Positions 37,885 to 48,856 are shown, numbered from the stretch's first letter. The stretch: DNA of 64,000 nucleotides from Nocardia mikamii NBRC 108933 (GCF_001613505.1 NZ_BDCM01000006.1:310001-374000), one strand, 5' to 3'. The notes: generated by a model from the sequence alone, not told the origin. Made by a program: numbers and translations.

Positions 37885-37901
37885 CAACTCACTCAGAGTT
37901 G
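37885..37901. promoter_or_regulatory. Inverted repeat before the GMC oxidoreductase gene
   Basis: CAACTC (37885-37890) and GAGTTG (37896-37901) are perfect 6-bp arms with a five-base gap, ending 16 bases before the ATG at 37918. A ribosome site AAAGGTGAG follows. Possible repressor site; the regulator is not evident nearby. Confidence 0.4.
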
Positions 37902-37917
37902 CGAAAGGTGAGATCGT

Positions 37918-39873
37918 ATGGAACCGACAGTGAAGCAGCGCGCAGCCCTGGGCCTGATCTGCGATACGTTCACTCCGGGCGACGGGCTGAGTCTGCCGTC
38001 GGCGACAGAACTCGGCTCCGTGGCGACGGTCTTCGACATCCTGAGCCGCAACCCTCGCCCCGCCGAGAGCAGACAACTCGCCACCCTGCTCGATCTGTGG
38101 GATTCCCGATTGGCGGGCCTGCTGCTCGGCAACCGTGGCCGGCGCTTCTCGTCACTGACCGCCGACGAGCGCGAGCGCACCCTCCTGCGCCTCGGCGATT
38201 CCCGAATCGCGGTGAAGCGCACCCTGTTCCAGGCGCTCAAGCAGGCAGCTCTGCTGTCCTACAACGTCACGCCCGGCCCTACCGGTAGCCACCCGCTGTG
38301 GAAGGCCATCGACTATCCGGGCCCGCCCGGCACCCTCGCCTCGGCTCCGGCCCCCGCCCTGTCCGTGCTGCGTCCGACCGAACCGATCACCTCGACCTGC
38401 GATGTCGTCATCGTCGGCTCCGGGGCGGGCGGTGGCACGGCCGCCGCGGTACTTGCCGAGGCGGGGCTCGACGTGATCGTGCTGGAACGCGGAAACTATT
38501 ACGACGACCGGGATTTCGGTGCCGGCGAACTCGACGCCCTGCTCAATCTCTACGCCCCCGGTCCGCCCGCCACCAGTGAAGGTCAGATCACCCTGGTCGC
38601 GGGAACCTGCCTGGGCGGCGGCACGGTGGTCAACTGGAGCACATCGCTGCGCACCCCGGACGAGGTGCGCGCCGAATGGGCCGGACTCGGTGCGATTCAG
38701 TTCGCGCAGGACGAATACACCACCGCCCTCGACGCGGTGACCGGGCGCCTCGGCGTCAACGATCGCCACTCCCCGCTCTCGCCGCGCGACAGCGTGCTGG
38801 AACGCGGCGCCACCGCCCTGGGCTGGCATATCGACACCCTGCCCCGCAATGTCGGCGACGCCTGCGATGCCGGCGTCGAGTGCGGCCGCTGTCCCTACGG
38901 CTGCCGCGTCGGCGCCAAACAGTCGGTCACCAAGACCTGGCTCGCCGATGCCGCGGCACACGGCGCGCGGTTCGTGGTCGGCGCGAACGTGCGGCGCATC
39001 CTCGTGAACAACGGTCGCGCCGAAGGTGTTTCGGCCGTCGGTTCGAACGGCATCCCGATCGAGGTGCGGGCGCGCGCGGTGGTCGTGGCCGCCGGCGCGG
39101 TGCAGACCCCGGCGCTGCTGAAACGATCGGGCCTGCGCAACAAGAACATCGGCAACTATCTGCGACTGCACCCCGCCGCAGCGGTCTTCGGCGTCTTCGA
39201 CGAACCGATCCGGCCGTGGGAGGGCGGTATGCAGGCGCGGATCAGCCGTCAGCACCGCGATCTGGACGGCAACGGCTACGGCGTCATCTACGAGACCGGC
39301 CCCATCCATCCCGGTATGGGCGTCGGCTTCATGAACTGGCGTGGCGCGGCGGCCTACCGGGCGAATCTGCTGGAGCTGAACAAGTCGGTGGCGCTGGGAG
39401 TGATCACCCGCGACCGCGACCACGGCAGTGTGGGCGTCGACAAGAACGGCGAACCGGTGGTCTCCTACCGGCTCTCCGACCACGATCGCGGCCATCTGCA
39501 CACCGGAATCACCGGCGCCGCACAGATTCTCGAGGCCGCGGGGGCACGCCGCATCTATTCCGGACAGCAGGCCGGCCCCGCCTACGAGCCCGGCCGCACC
39601 GGATCGCACGCCGAATTCGCCGCCGCCTGCGCCGCCGCCGGCTACGAGCCCGGACAGTGCGCGATGGGCGCGCTGCACATCATGGGTTCGGCGCGGATGG
39701 GCGGTGCACCGGACATGTCGGCGGTCGACCCCGACGGCGCCACCTGGGATGTGCGGAACATCGTCGTCGCCGACGCGTCCTGCTTCCCCACCGCCTCCGG
39801 AGTCAATCCGATGGTCTCGATCGAGGCGATCGCCTACATGAACGCGAAACGCCTTGCGGCGCGGCTGCACTGA
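37918..39873 (+). CDS. GMC-family FAD oxidoreductase (long-chain alcohol oxidase-like)
   Basis: A 651-residue flavoprotein. A helical N-terminal 150 residues resemble gluconate-dehydrogenase-subunit-3/alcohol-oxidase extensions. The FAD motif is VVIVGSGAGGGTAAAVLAEA (GSGAGGG at 167-173), followed by LVAGTCLGGGTVVNWSTSLR. C-terminal signatures are LHIMGSARMGG and PTASGVNPMVSIEAIAYMNA. A Cys cluster C316-x5-C322-x2-C325-x3-C329 (ACDAGVECGRCPYGC) is unusual for textbook GMC enzymes but recurs in this branch. Probable oxidation of a fatty alcohol or sterol-like substrate. Its stop is six bases from the DUF742 stop. Confidence 0.87.
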   Translation: MEPTVKQRAALGLICDTFTPGDGLSLPSATELGSVATVFDILSRNPRPAESRQLATLLDLWDSRLAGLLLGNRGRRFSSLTADERERTLLRLGDSRIAVKRTLFQALKQAALLSYNVTPGPTGSHPLWKAIDYPGPPGTLASAPAPALSVLRPTEPITSTCDVVIVGSGAGGGTAAAVLAEAGLDVIVLERGNYYDDRDFGAGELDALLNLYAPGPPATSEGQITLVAGTCLGGGTVVNWSTSLRTPDEVRAEWAGLGAIQFAQDEYTTALDAVTGRLGVNDRHSPLSPRDSVLERGATALGWHIDTLPRNVGDACDAGVECGRCPYGCRVGAKQSVTKTWLADAAAHGARFVVGANVRRILVNNGRAEGVSAVGSNGIPIEVRARAVVVAAGAVQTPALLKRSGLRNKNIGNYLRLHPAAAVFGVFDEPIRPWEGGMQARISRQHRDLDGNGYGVIYETGPIHPGMGVGFMNWRGAAAYRANLLELNKSVALGVITRDRDHGSVGVDKNGEPVVSYRLSDHDRGHLHTGITGAAQILEAAGARRIYSGQQAGPAYEPGRTGSHAEFAAACAAAGYEPGQCAMGALHIMGSARMGGAPDMSAVDPDGATWDVRNIVVADASCFPTASGVNPMVSIEAIAYMNAKRLAARLH

Positions 39874-39879
39874 GCCCGG

Positions 39880-40245
39880 TCAGAGCCCTCGAATGCCGTC
39901 CAGCAGCGCCTGCAACAGGCCGACGTCGGACGCCTCGTCCTGACGGGGCTGGCGGTATTCGAGGCGGCCGTCGTCGATGAGATCGCCGACGAGCACCTTC
40001 GTCATGGTCAGCGGAAGTTCCAGCCGCGCAGCGACTTCCGCGACCGACTGCGGTGTGCGGCACAACTCCACGATGGCGGCGTATTCGGGTTCGTGGCGGC
40101 GCAGCGCCGCGCCCCGGCCGATATCGACGACCAGGGTCAGCATATCCAGGTCCGGCCGGTTGCTGCGGCCACGTCCCTGCGTGACCGCGTACAACCGGAC
40201 CAGTGGTCCGGCCTCGTCGTCGAACCAGGCGTCACCGTCGTTCAC
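39880..40245 (-). CDS. DUF742 protein (CvnC-like)
   Basis: A 121-residue DUF742 protein with a winged-helix-like core: PLVRLYAVTQGRGRSNRPDL, TLVVDIGRG, ALRRHEPEYAAIVELC, SVAEVAARLELPLTMTKVLV and GDLIDDGRLEYRQP. This is the third component of conservon systems (CvnA kinase, CvnB roadblock, CvnC DUF742, CvnD GTPase). The GTG at 40245 is six bases after the roadblock stop. The expected CvnD GTPase does not follow; a convergent GMC gene ends six bases away. Confidence 0.9.
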   Translation of the reverse strand: MNDGDAWFDDEAGPLVRLYAVTQGRGRSNRPDLDMLTLVVDIGRGAALRRHEPEYAAIVELCRTPQSVAEVAARLELPLTMTKVLVGDLIDDGRLEYRQPRQDEASDVGLLQALLDGIRGL

Positions 40246-40251
40246 GGTGAC

Positions 40252-40641
40252 TCATCGTCGGTCGACGGCGAGGTGTGAACCGACCCGCTGCACGGTCTGG
40301 TTCATCGCGTACGCGACCATGCCCAGGTCGGCGTTGTCCGCGGCCAGAAGGCCCAAGCACGCGTTGTCACCCGCGGCGGTGATGAACAGCACCGCCCGGT
40401 CGAGTTCCACCATGGTCTGGCAGACACCGCCGGCGTCGAAATGATGTCCGGCGCTGCGGGCCAGGCTGTGCAGCGCGGAAGCCATCGCACAGAACCGCTC
40501 GGCATCGGAGTCCTCCAGCTCCGAGGAGTTGCCCAGCAGCAGTCCGTCGGTGGACAGCAGTACCGCGTAGCGGACACCGGTGAGACCCTTCACCAGATCA
40601 TCGAGCAGCCAGCCGACGTCACTTCGGTTGGGATTAGCCAT
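40252..40641 (-). CDS. Roadblock/LC7 protein (CvnB-like)
   Basis: A 129-residue MglB-type roadblock protein, which normally controls a small Ras-like GTPase: VGWLLDDLVKGLTGVRYAVL, LLSTDGLLLGNSSELED, AERFCAMASALHSLARSAG, GGVCQTMVELDRAVLFITAA and LGMVAYAMNQTVQRVGSHL. The ATG at 40641 overlaps the kinase stop (40634) and has GAGG upstream; a GTG at 40647 is an alternative. It is the second conservon component. Confidence 0.92.
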   Translation of the reverse strand: MANPNRSDVGWLLDDLVKGLTGVRYAVLLSTDGLLLGNSSELEDSDAERFCAMASALHSLARSAGHHFDAGGVCQTMVELDRAVLFITAAGDNACLGLLAADNADLGMVAYAMNQTVQRVGSHLAVDRR

Positions 40642-43162
40642 CTTCACCCTCGTCTGTCTCGAAATGTGATGCCGTGGAGCCGGTTTCGTCAGCAGGTCGG
40701 CGTCCCTGCCGGGTGCCTTGCTCGACGGCGCTGATCAGGTTGCGAGCTTGGTCGGCGGTGCGTCGGCGAACGGTATTGGTACCGGCCGCGGGCGTCTCGT
40801 CGCGATCGGCCGACCGCACCCGGCGCGGCAGCGGCGGGCGGCCCTCCCCGGCGCGAACCACGCCCGGGCTGGTCACCGGCGCGCCGAACACTCCGGTCGC
40901 GGGGGCGGAATCGATACGCTCGGAGGCCGAGGTGAACCATGCCGAGCGCCGTGGGCTCAGGTCCGGATCCGCGGCAGGCGGCGTCGCGACGTCGGTCGCC
41001 ATCGGAACATCCTCGGCGACAATCACTTCCGCACGGGCGGCGGACGCGTTGGTCACCGGCCCCAGGACGGCGAACTCCCCGGTGGCGGGGCCCGGATCCT
41101 CGAAGTCCGTACCGTTCACCTCACCGGCTTCCAGCACCGGTGTGCCGATCAGCACCACCGCGCGCACACCGCCGTACACCGATTCGCGCAACTTCACCGA
41201 AATACCATGGCGGTTGGCCAGTTTCGCGACCACGAACAGGCCGAGCCGGGTGTCGGTGGACAGCGCCGCCACACTGAATTCCGGCGGATGCGACAACATC
41301 TCGTTGCGGCGGTCGAGTTCGTCGGCGGTCATACCCAGACCCTGGTCGACGATCTCCACCGCGACACCGCGCCCCACCACGGCGGCGTGTACCTCCACCC
41401 GCGCCTGCGGCGGCGAATAGGAGGTGGCGTTGTCCATCAGCTCGGCCAGCAAGTGGATCAGGTCTGCGACCGCGGTGCCCATCACGCGGGTCCGTGGAAT
41501 ACGGCCGATGCGAATTCTGGTGTAGTCCAGACTTTCCGCGACCGCACCGCGAATCACCTCGATCAACGGAACCGGATTGCGCCAGCGCCGACCCGGCTGT
41601 TTGCCGCCGAGGATGATCAGATTCTCGGCGTTGCGGCGGGCGCGGGTCGCCAAATGGTCGAGCTGGAACAGCAATTCGAGCTGGTCGGCGTTCTCCTCGC
41701 GCCGCTCGGCCTGGTCCAGCAGAGCCAGCTGGCGATGCACCAGCGCCTGACTGCGATGGGCGATATCGAGGAAGATCGTATTGATACCGGCGCGGGTATT
41801 CGATTCCGCGACCGCGGCCGACACCGCCGCCACCTGCGCTCGGTTGAACGCCTGCGCGACCTGGCCGAGTTCGTCGGAACCGAAGTCCAGCCGCGACACC
41901 TCCGTCGGGGCATCCACCGTCTCACCGGCCGATACCCGGCGCATGATGTCGGGCAGCCGCTCGTCGGCCAATTCCAGTGTGTCGCGGCGCAATCGGCGCA
42001 TCCGGCCGATGAATCGGTTCGCCAGCACCAGCGAGGCGAGGAAGGCCAGAATCGACACCAGCAACACCGCACCGCCGCCGGCGAGTGATCCGATGGCGGT
42101 GCGATCACCCTGATCCCGCGCCTCGGCGTGCGCGTCCCGGCTCTTGTCCTGCCACAGCGTCAGTAGTCCGGAGCCGAGCTGTGCCGAGCTGTCCTGCCAG
42201 GCCTCCACGGTCATCGGCAGCGGTTTCGCGGATTGCCGGCTCGTGCGCGACCGCGTCGTATCGCCGGTCCGCGTGCTCGGGTCGGAATCGTCGGCGGCCG
42301 CCATCGGACCGCGCGCGGCGACCGCGTCGGCCATCTCGTTGATCTGGGCCCACGCCGGGCTGTTCACGAGCGCCTGGAGCTGATCCCCGCGTTCGCCCTT
42401 CAGCACCGATCGCGAGTAGGCGATCTGGCCGCGGAATTCACCCAGGAAGTTGGTGTACTGGGTCCACTGCGCGGGCGTAGAAGTGCCTGTCACCAGGAAC
42501 AATTCACCGAGTGCCGTGGCTTCGGACAGCGCCTCCGCGGCGCGCATCACCTCGACGGCATAGCCGAGCTGGACGGCGATGCCGGCATCCGGCGCGACCC
42601 GGGCGGCCAGCATCGAGGCATCGATGATCGCCGCGGTGAAACGGCTGAACAGCCCGAAGACGTGATCGGCCGGCGCCTGGCCGGAATCGATACCGCGACG
42701 CACCAGCGGCAACTGCGCGAGCAGCTGACCGTAGGCGGCGATATCGGCTCCGGAGTTGTCCGGATTCATCTTCTGCGCCTCGTCGCCCTTGGCGGTGAGG
42801 GCGGCCAGCGCCGCATCCGAGCGTTGCCGCGCGGCCGTCAATTGTGCTGTGGCGCCGGGATCGCCCGCCAGTTGCAGCATCGAGAGCCGGCGCTCCTCAC
42901 CGAAGGTCTCCATGATGGCGACCGCGGGAGCGGCGGTGCTGCTGGCCAATTCGGCCCACTGCCGGGCATCGCGGCCCGACCGCACCAGATACGACGCCGC
43001 GCCCACACCGATGGCGAGCAACGTGATGCTGGAGATCAGCACGATGGCGAGCAGGCGCACGCGCACGCTGACCCGTCCGCGCACACCCCGGCTCATCAGG
43101 CCGAGCCAGCGCGAATCCTTCGTGTTCACAGGCAATCCAGGAAGCTTCGACCACTCAACCAC
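40634..43162 (-). CDS. Sensor histidine kinase-like protein with NIT domain (CvnA-like)
   Basis: An 842-residue membrane protein. The first helix is about residues 37-57 (LLAIVLISSITLLAIGVGAA), followed by a nitrate/nitrite-sensing (NIT-like) extracytoplasmic domain to about 330. The second helix (AGGGAVLLVSILAFLASLVL) and a HAMP region come next, then a HATPase domain with LAELMDNATSYSPPQARVEV and VDQGLGMTADELDRRNEML. The conventional phospho-acceptor His box is not clear, as is usual for CvnA proteins. The tail is Pro/Arg-rich and disordered. The GTG at 43162 has AGGAAG at good spacing. Confidence 0.9.
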   Translation of the reverse strand: MVEWSKLPGLPVNTKDSRWLGLMSRGVRGRVSVRVRLLAIVLISSITLLAIGVGAASYLVRSGRDARQWAELASSTAAPAVAIMETFGEERRLSMLQLAGDPGATAQLTAARQRSDAALAALTAKGDEAQKMNPDNSGADIAAYGQLLAQLPLVRRGIDSGQAPADHVFGLFSRFTAAIIDASMLAARVAPDAGIAVQLGYAVEVMRAAEALSEATALGELFLVTGTSTPAQWTQYTNFLGEFRGQIAYSRSVLKGERGDQLQALVNSPAWAQINEMADAVAARGPMAAADDSDPSTRTGDTTRSRTSRQSAKPLPMTVEAWQDSSAQLGSGLLTLWQDKSRDAHAEARDQGDRTAIGSLAGGGAVLLVSILAFLASLVLANRFIGRMRRLRRDTLELADERLPDIMRRVSAGETVDAPTEVSRLDFGSDELGQVAQAFNRAQVAAVSAAVAESNTRAGINTIFLDIAHRSQALVHRQLALLDQAERREENADQLELLFQLDHLATRARRNAENLIILGGKQPGRRWRNPVPLIEVIRGAVAESLDYTRIRIGRIPRTRVMGTAVADLIHLLAELMDNATSYSPPQARVEVHAAVVGRGVAVEIVDQGLGMTADELDRRNEMLSHPPEFSVAALSTDTRLGLFVVAKLANRHGISVKLRESVYGGVRAVVLIGTPVLEAGEVNGTDFEDPGPATGEFAVLGPVTNASAARAEVIVAEDVPMATDVATPPAADPDLSPRRSAWFTSASERIDSAPATGVFGAPVTSPGVVRAGEGRPPLPRRVRSADRDETPAAGTNTVRRRTADQARNLISAVEQGTRQGRRPADETGSTASHFETDEGEDG

Positions 43163-43383
43163 GGGTGATCTTCCTGTTGTCGGGCGACGTCCGCGCGCAT
43201 TCGGATCTCGGCGCACCCGAGCCAACCGGCCAGCTGAGCAACCGGCCCCCACTTCCTAACCACACCGCCCGCCGGGCGGCAGAACCACAGATAACGCCTG
43301 AGAGACTAACCGACCCTCCGGCCCGCGACAGCCGTTCGCCGATATCTTTTTCCGGCAAGACCTTCCGGACGACCGGCACCGGT

Positions 43384-43818
43384 TCACAGCGTGGCCGGGG
43401 TGGCTTTCGGTCGCAGGAACGCCCGCCGGAACAGAAACAAACCCACCGGCACGATGCCGCAGGCCAGCAGCAGCGGCGAGGTCCAGGAGTCGGTCAGCAG
43501 CACATCGCCGCCGGGCCCGGTGGTGGAGCAGATCAGGAATCCGAACAGCCACGCGATCACCGGCAGGCCCATCGCGGCCGGGCGCGCCACGACCACACCC
43601 ATGCCACGCGCCAGCAGCACGTTCACCACCGCGGCGACCAAGGCCGCGATCGGGAAGGGCGTGGCGCCGAGGTAGAGCGGCAGATACAGCACCTCGAGCA
43701 CCACCGAGAGCAGCCCGTCGAACACGAGGACCGCCGCCAGCACGCCGCCGAGCACCGGCCAGGCATACTTCGACCCGCCGGGCACATAGGCGGTCCGGCT
43801 GGTCGTCGCGGCCGTCAC
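43384..43818 (-). CDS. Conserved membrane protein next to mshB
   Basis: A 144-residue protein with four membrane helices (about 20-43, 53-75, 82-97 and 112-130: VLGGVLAAVLVFDGLLSVVL, IAALVAAVVNVLLARGMGVV, GLPVIAWLFGFLICSTTG, LLLACGIVPVGLFLFRRAF). The loop GPGGDVLLTD is conserved in the actinobacterial family that includes Rv1171. The GTG at 43818 overlaps the stop of the 52-residue gene upstream as GTGA. Function unknown. Confidence 0.82.
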   Translation of the reverse strand: MTAATTSRTAYVPGGSKYAWPVLGGVLAAVLVFDGLLSVVLEVLYLPLYLGATPFPIAALVAAVVNVLLARGMGVVVARPAAMGLPVIAWLFGFLICSTTGPGGDVLLTDSWTSPLLLACGIVPVGLFLFRRAFLRPKATPATL

Positions 43819-43973
43819 GGTACCGGCGGGAAGCCGAGCAGGGTCAACAGATGACTCTGCAAATCGACGAATCCGTAGAGCACCGACAGGTACAGATCGT
43901 GCTGCGCCTGCCAGTTCGGCTTCTGGCTCTCGACGAACGCGACGATGGCGTCCTGCAGGCTCCAGTTGTACAT
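43815..43973 (-). CDS. 52-residue conserved-looking small protein between mshB and the membrane protein
   Basis: ATG at 43973, stop at 43815. The sequence has an ordered look: MYNWSLQDAIVAFVESQKPN, then WQAQHDLYLSVLYGFVDLQS and HLLTLLGFPPVP. It is mostly helical with aromatic residues and no membrane segment. Three signs support it: TAGACT seven bases before the ATG (leaderless layout), a GTGA overlap with the next gene, and a fitting gap after mshB. It is too short for common ORF cut-offs. I know no function. Confidence 0.75.
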   Translation of the reverse strand: MYNWSLQDAIVAFVESQKPNWQAQHDLYLSVLYGFVDLQSHLLTLLGFPPVP

Positions 43974-43980
43974 GCCCAGC

Positions 43981-43986
43981 AGTCTA
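43981..43986 (-). promoter_or_regulatory. -10 hexamer, leaderless start of the 52-aa gene
   Basis: TAGACT on the minus strand, seven bases before the ATG at 43973. Confidence 0.5.
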
Positions 43987-44033
43987 AGCCGACCCGCCCA
44001 CGATTCGACCAGCCCGAGTGCCGGCTGCCACGG

Positions 44034-44933
44034 TCAATCGAGTCCGGCGAACAGATCGTCCTCGTGTCCGTCCGGGCCCACCGGCCCCAGACGCCCACGC
44101 ACCAGCACGTAATGCTCCTCCGGCAGCACCGGCTGGGCGATGTTGTTCGACAGCGCGAATTCGCGGCCCGAGGGCGCGACCGTGACCTGGGTGGCATGTG
44201 CGCGCAGGGCGGCGCGTTTGGCCGCCAGCACGTCCGAGACGTCGATCGTGGTGGTCACCGTCTCACTCGCCACACATGCCAGCTCGCCGACCGCCGGCAG
44301 CCGCCAGCCGCTCGGCAGGGCCCCGGGCAGACGGTCGACCGTGCGGCGGGCCAAGGCCTCGGTATGCCGGCGCAGCACCTCGGCATCGGTCACCGTCCAG
44401 TACACCTTCGGTGTGTCCCAACCCTTTTCGGCCGCCGCGGCCACCGCATCCATGGTGACCCGATGGGCGCGCACATGGTCCGGATGGCCGTAGCCGCCGC
44501 GCGGGTCGTAGCCGACCACCACGCGCGGGCGCAGCCGCAGCAGCACCTCGCTCAACTCCGCTACCGCGGCCGGGCCGGAATCGACGAAGGCACGCGGGTG
44601 CGTCGGCACCATGGGTTCGGGATCCGCTGTCGTCCCGCTCATCCCGGAATCGCGCCAGCGGCCCGCCCCGCCGAGAAAATGCGGCGCGTCCACACCCAGG
44701 GCGGCCAGCGCGGCGGTCAGCTCGTGGATGCGGAACCCGCCCAGCTGATCGGCGTGGGCGCTGGTCAGCTGTTGCCACCGCGCTCCGATGACCTCGCCCT
44801 CCTCGCCGAGCGTGCAGGTCACCACGGTCACCGGCACATCGCGGGCCCGGTAGTGCGCGATGGTGCCGCCGGTGGTGATCGACTCGTCGTCGGGATGGGC
44901 GTGTACCAGAACCAGACCGCCGGTTCCGGTCAC
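44034..44933 (-). CDS. mshB: GlcNAc-Ins deacetylase of mycothiol synthesis
   Basis: Zinc amidohydrolase that removes acetate from GlcNAc-inositol in mycothiol biosynthesis. The metal site is visible: H13 and D16 in VHAHPDDES and a His in GYGHPDHVRAH (H153). D15 is the probable general base. From the GTG at 44933 the protein is 299 residues, near the 303 of Rv1170. The open frame to 45071 lies over lpqW. The start overlaps the lpqW stop as GTGA (44930-44933), so the two are coupled. Confidence 0.94.
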   Translation of the reverse strand: MTGTGGLVLVHAHPDDESITTGGTIAHYRARDVPVTVVTCTLGEEGEVIGARWQQLTSAHADQLGGFRIHELTAALAALGVDAPHFLGGAGRWRDSGMSGTTADPEPMVPTHPRAFVDSGPAAVAELSEVLLRLRPRVVVGYDPRGGYGHPDHVRAHRVTMDAVAAAAEKGWDTPKVYWTVTDAEVLRRHTEALARRTVDRLPGALPSGWRLPAVGELACVASETVTTTIDVSDVLAAKRAALRAHATQVTVAPSGREFALSNNIAQPVLPEEHYVLVRGRLGPVGPDGHEDDLFAGLD

Positions 44934-46726
44934 GACAGCCGCCGCCAGGTGCTCGCGCCGCCGAAGATCCCGACCTGGATCGAACCGCTCAGCGAGACCC
45001 CGTCCATCCGCGAACTCGCCGCGGCGACGCCGGTGTCCTGCACGATCGGCAACACCGTGGCCAGATCCCACAGTTTCGGCTCCGCGTCACCGATCGCCTT
45101 GGGCACATCCACCCCGCGCAGCGCCGCATCGATCTGCGGTTGCAGCGACGGATCACAGATCCCCGACACATTGCTCGGCGCCTTGCGGATGGCATCGATC
45201 CGCGAGGTGTCCTCCTGACCGGGCGCGGCCACCGGCGGGCAGCCGTAACGCGAGGACAGAATCGTCGCCGGATCCTCCCCCGCCCGCTCCCAGCCGACCA
45301 CCGCGTCCACGGTCCCGTCCGCCAGATCCTTGCCGTAGAGCTCGTCGGCGGGCAGGCTGCGCACCGACGCGTCGATTCCGGCGCTGCGCAACTGGTCGGC
45401 GGCGGTGTTCGCGACCGCCAGCGTGGTCGGATCCTTGTCCACCGCGCCGATCCGGATCGTCAGAGTCCGGCCGTTCTTGGCGACCGGGCGTGGCTGCGGC
45501 GCCGGCGACGTCGTCGGATTGCCCGCCGCGGGAGTCTCGGGCGCACGGCCGAATCCGGCCTCGGCCAGCAGCCCGAACGCCTGGTCGGGAGACGGCCGCG
45601 GCGGCGCCGTCGGCGCGTACCCCGGATCCGAGGGCGCCAGGATCTGCGCCCGCACCGGATCCACCCACGCACCCGTCTCGGCGCCCACCGAAGCCAGCAA
45701 CGCCGGATCGAGCAGACCCAGCACCGCGTGGCGGACCCGCGGATCGGCCAGATCGCCGGTCCGCCCGTTCAGCACCATCTGCATTTCCCGCGCCTGCGGC
45801 ATGATCGCGGTCCGCACCTGCGGAATCGCGGCCAGCTGCGCCTGCGTCGCGACACCGCCGTGCACCAGCGCCATCTGAGCGTCACCCGCGCGCAGCGATT
45901 CGGCCAGCTGCGCCGGAGTGCCGCCACGCCGCAACAGAATCTGATCCGGCACCGCCGGAGTACCCCAGTAGCGGTCGTTGCGTTCGAGCAGGATCTCCTC
46001 GCGGCCCGCGTCGGCCTGCTTCACCCGGAACTGCCCGCCGGAAATCGGATTCTGATCGATCAGGCCACGCTCCACGGCGAGGGCCCGCTGAAATCCACCG
46101 GGAGCGTCCTTCAGCAGATGCGACGGCAGCAGATCCGAAAACAGTTGCCGCCAAGCCGGATACGGCTGACTCATCGTCACCGTGACCGTCTTGCCGCCCT
46201 CCGAGGACTTCACGTCGGTGATCAACCGATAGCCCGCCGGATCCACCACCCCGGGCTGGCTGATCATCTGCTGCCACAGATACCGGAAATCCTCCGCCGC
46301 GATCGGCGCACCGTCCGACCACGACGCCTGATTCTGAATCTTGTAGGTCAGCGTGAACAGATCCGGCTGCGACGGATCCGGCGGCGTCACATCCGCCGAC
46401 ACCATCAACGCCGCATCCGGAACCCGATCCGTACCCCCCGGCACCGTCGGCGACGGCACCGGGCGAAACGGACTCGGAAACACCAGCGAGGCAACGGCAT
46501 TCGTCGCCGGCGACTGATTCGACCGCAGATGCGGATTGAATCCGATCCCGATATCGTCCACCGCCACCACGACCGTGGACTTCGTCGGCGTCGCCGGAGT
46601 CGTCTTCGGACTGTCGGTGCTCTCGATCGGCGGCGGCGGATTGGCGGTGCACGCGGTGAGTACCCCGAGCGCCAGCATCAGCACCAAGACCACGCGCCGC
46701 CCCGCACGCATTCGAACTCCCGACAT
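44930..46726 (-). CDS. lpqW: LpqW-like lipoprotein of the peptide-binding SBP family
   Basis: A 598-residue exported lipoprotein: basic start, hydrophobic core (VVLVLMLALGVLTA) and lipobox LTAC at about residue 26. The mature protein has the fold of family 5 (oligopeptide) solute-binding proteins: QASWSDGAPIAAEDFRYLWQ, KTVTVTMSQPYPAWRQLFSD, ERNDRYWGTPAVPDQILLRR. Mycobacterial LpqW controls the split between PIM and lipomannan/LAM synthesis rather than peptide import. The ATG at 46726 starts ten bases after TAGAGT, a short leader. Position next to mshB and near typA and pimE equals Rv1166. Confidence 0.9.
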   Translation of the reverse strand: MSGVRMRAGRRVVLVLMLALGVLTACTANPPPPIESTDSPKTTPATPTKSTVVVAVDDIGIGFNPHLRSNQSPATNAVASLVFPSPFRPVPSPTVPGGTDRVPDAALMVSADVTPPDPSQPDLFTLTYKIQNQASWSDGAPIAAEDFRYLWQQMISQPGVVDPAGYRLITDVKSSEGGKTVTVTMSQPYPAWRQLFSDLLPSHLLKDAPGGFQRALAVERGLIDQNPISGGQFRVKQADAGREEILLERNDRYWGTPAVPDQILLRRGGTPAQLAESLRAGDAQMALVHGGVATQAQLAAIPQVRTAIMPQAREMQMVLNGRTGDLADPRVRHAVLGLLDPALLASVGAETGAWVDPVRAQILAPSDPGYAPTAPPRPSPDQAFGLLAEAGFGRAPETPAAGNPTTSPAPQPRPVAKNGRTLTIRIGAVDKDPTTLAVANTAADQLRSAGIDASVRSLPADELYGKDLADGTVDAVVGWERAGEDPATILSSRYGCPPVAAPGQEDTSRIDAIRKAPSNVSGICDPSLQPQIDAALRGVDVPKAIGDAEPKLWDLATVLPIVQDTGVAAASSRMDGVSLSGSIQVGIFGGASTWRRLS

Positions 46727-46751
46727 CACGAAACGTACTCTAGTGTTTTCG

Positions 46752-46822
46752 GCCTTCGCTCCGCTCCGGCGGGGTTTCGGCCCCTCGGGCCGAAACCCAC
46801 CATGGTGAACGGCTCGTAGATG
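46752..46822. repeat. Dispersed palindromic element, short copy, upstream of lpqW
   Basis: Contains a 12-bp stem, GGGTTTCGGCCC (46772-46783) with GGGCCGAAACCC (46787-46798) and a three-base loop. Left flank GCCTNCGCTNCGCTCCGGCG and right flank GGTGNACGG are shared with the longer copy at 50806-50955. It lies between the typA terminator and the lpqW start, within about 30-100 bases of the latter, so it could also affect lpqW transcription. Confidence 0.75.
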
Positions 46823-46886
46823 CTTGCGCTGGTTGTCCACTCGACGACCACAGAATACGTCTGGAAGCACTTTCACCCGGAACCAC

Positions 46887-46917
46887 AGAGGCGCACGTCC
46901 GCTGGACGTGCGCCTCT
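46887..46917 (-). terminator. Hairpin downstream of typA
   Basis: A perfect 14-bp stem, 46887-46900 with 46904-46917, and a three-base loop. It begins 38 bases after the typA stop on the minus strand. There is no T-run after it, which is usual in high-G+C actinobacteria. Confidence 0.75.
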
Positions 46918-46954
46918 CGGATTTCCGGGGAGATATGCCTACGCGGAGATACGC

Positions 46955-48856
<1,902 letters not shown>

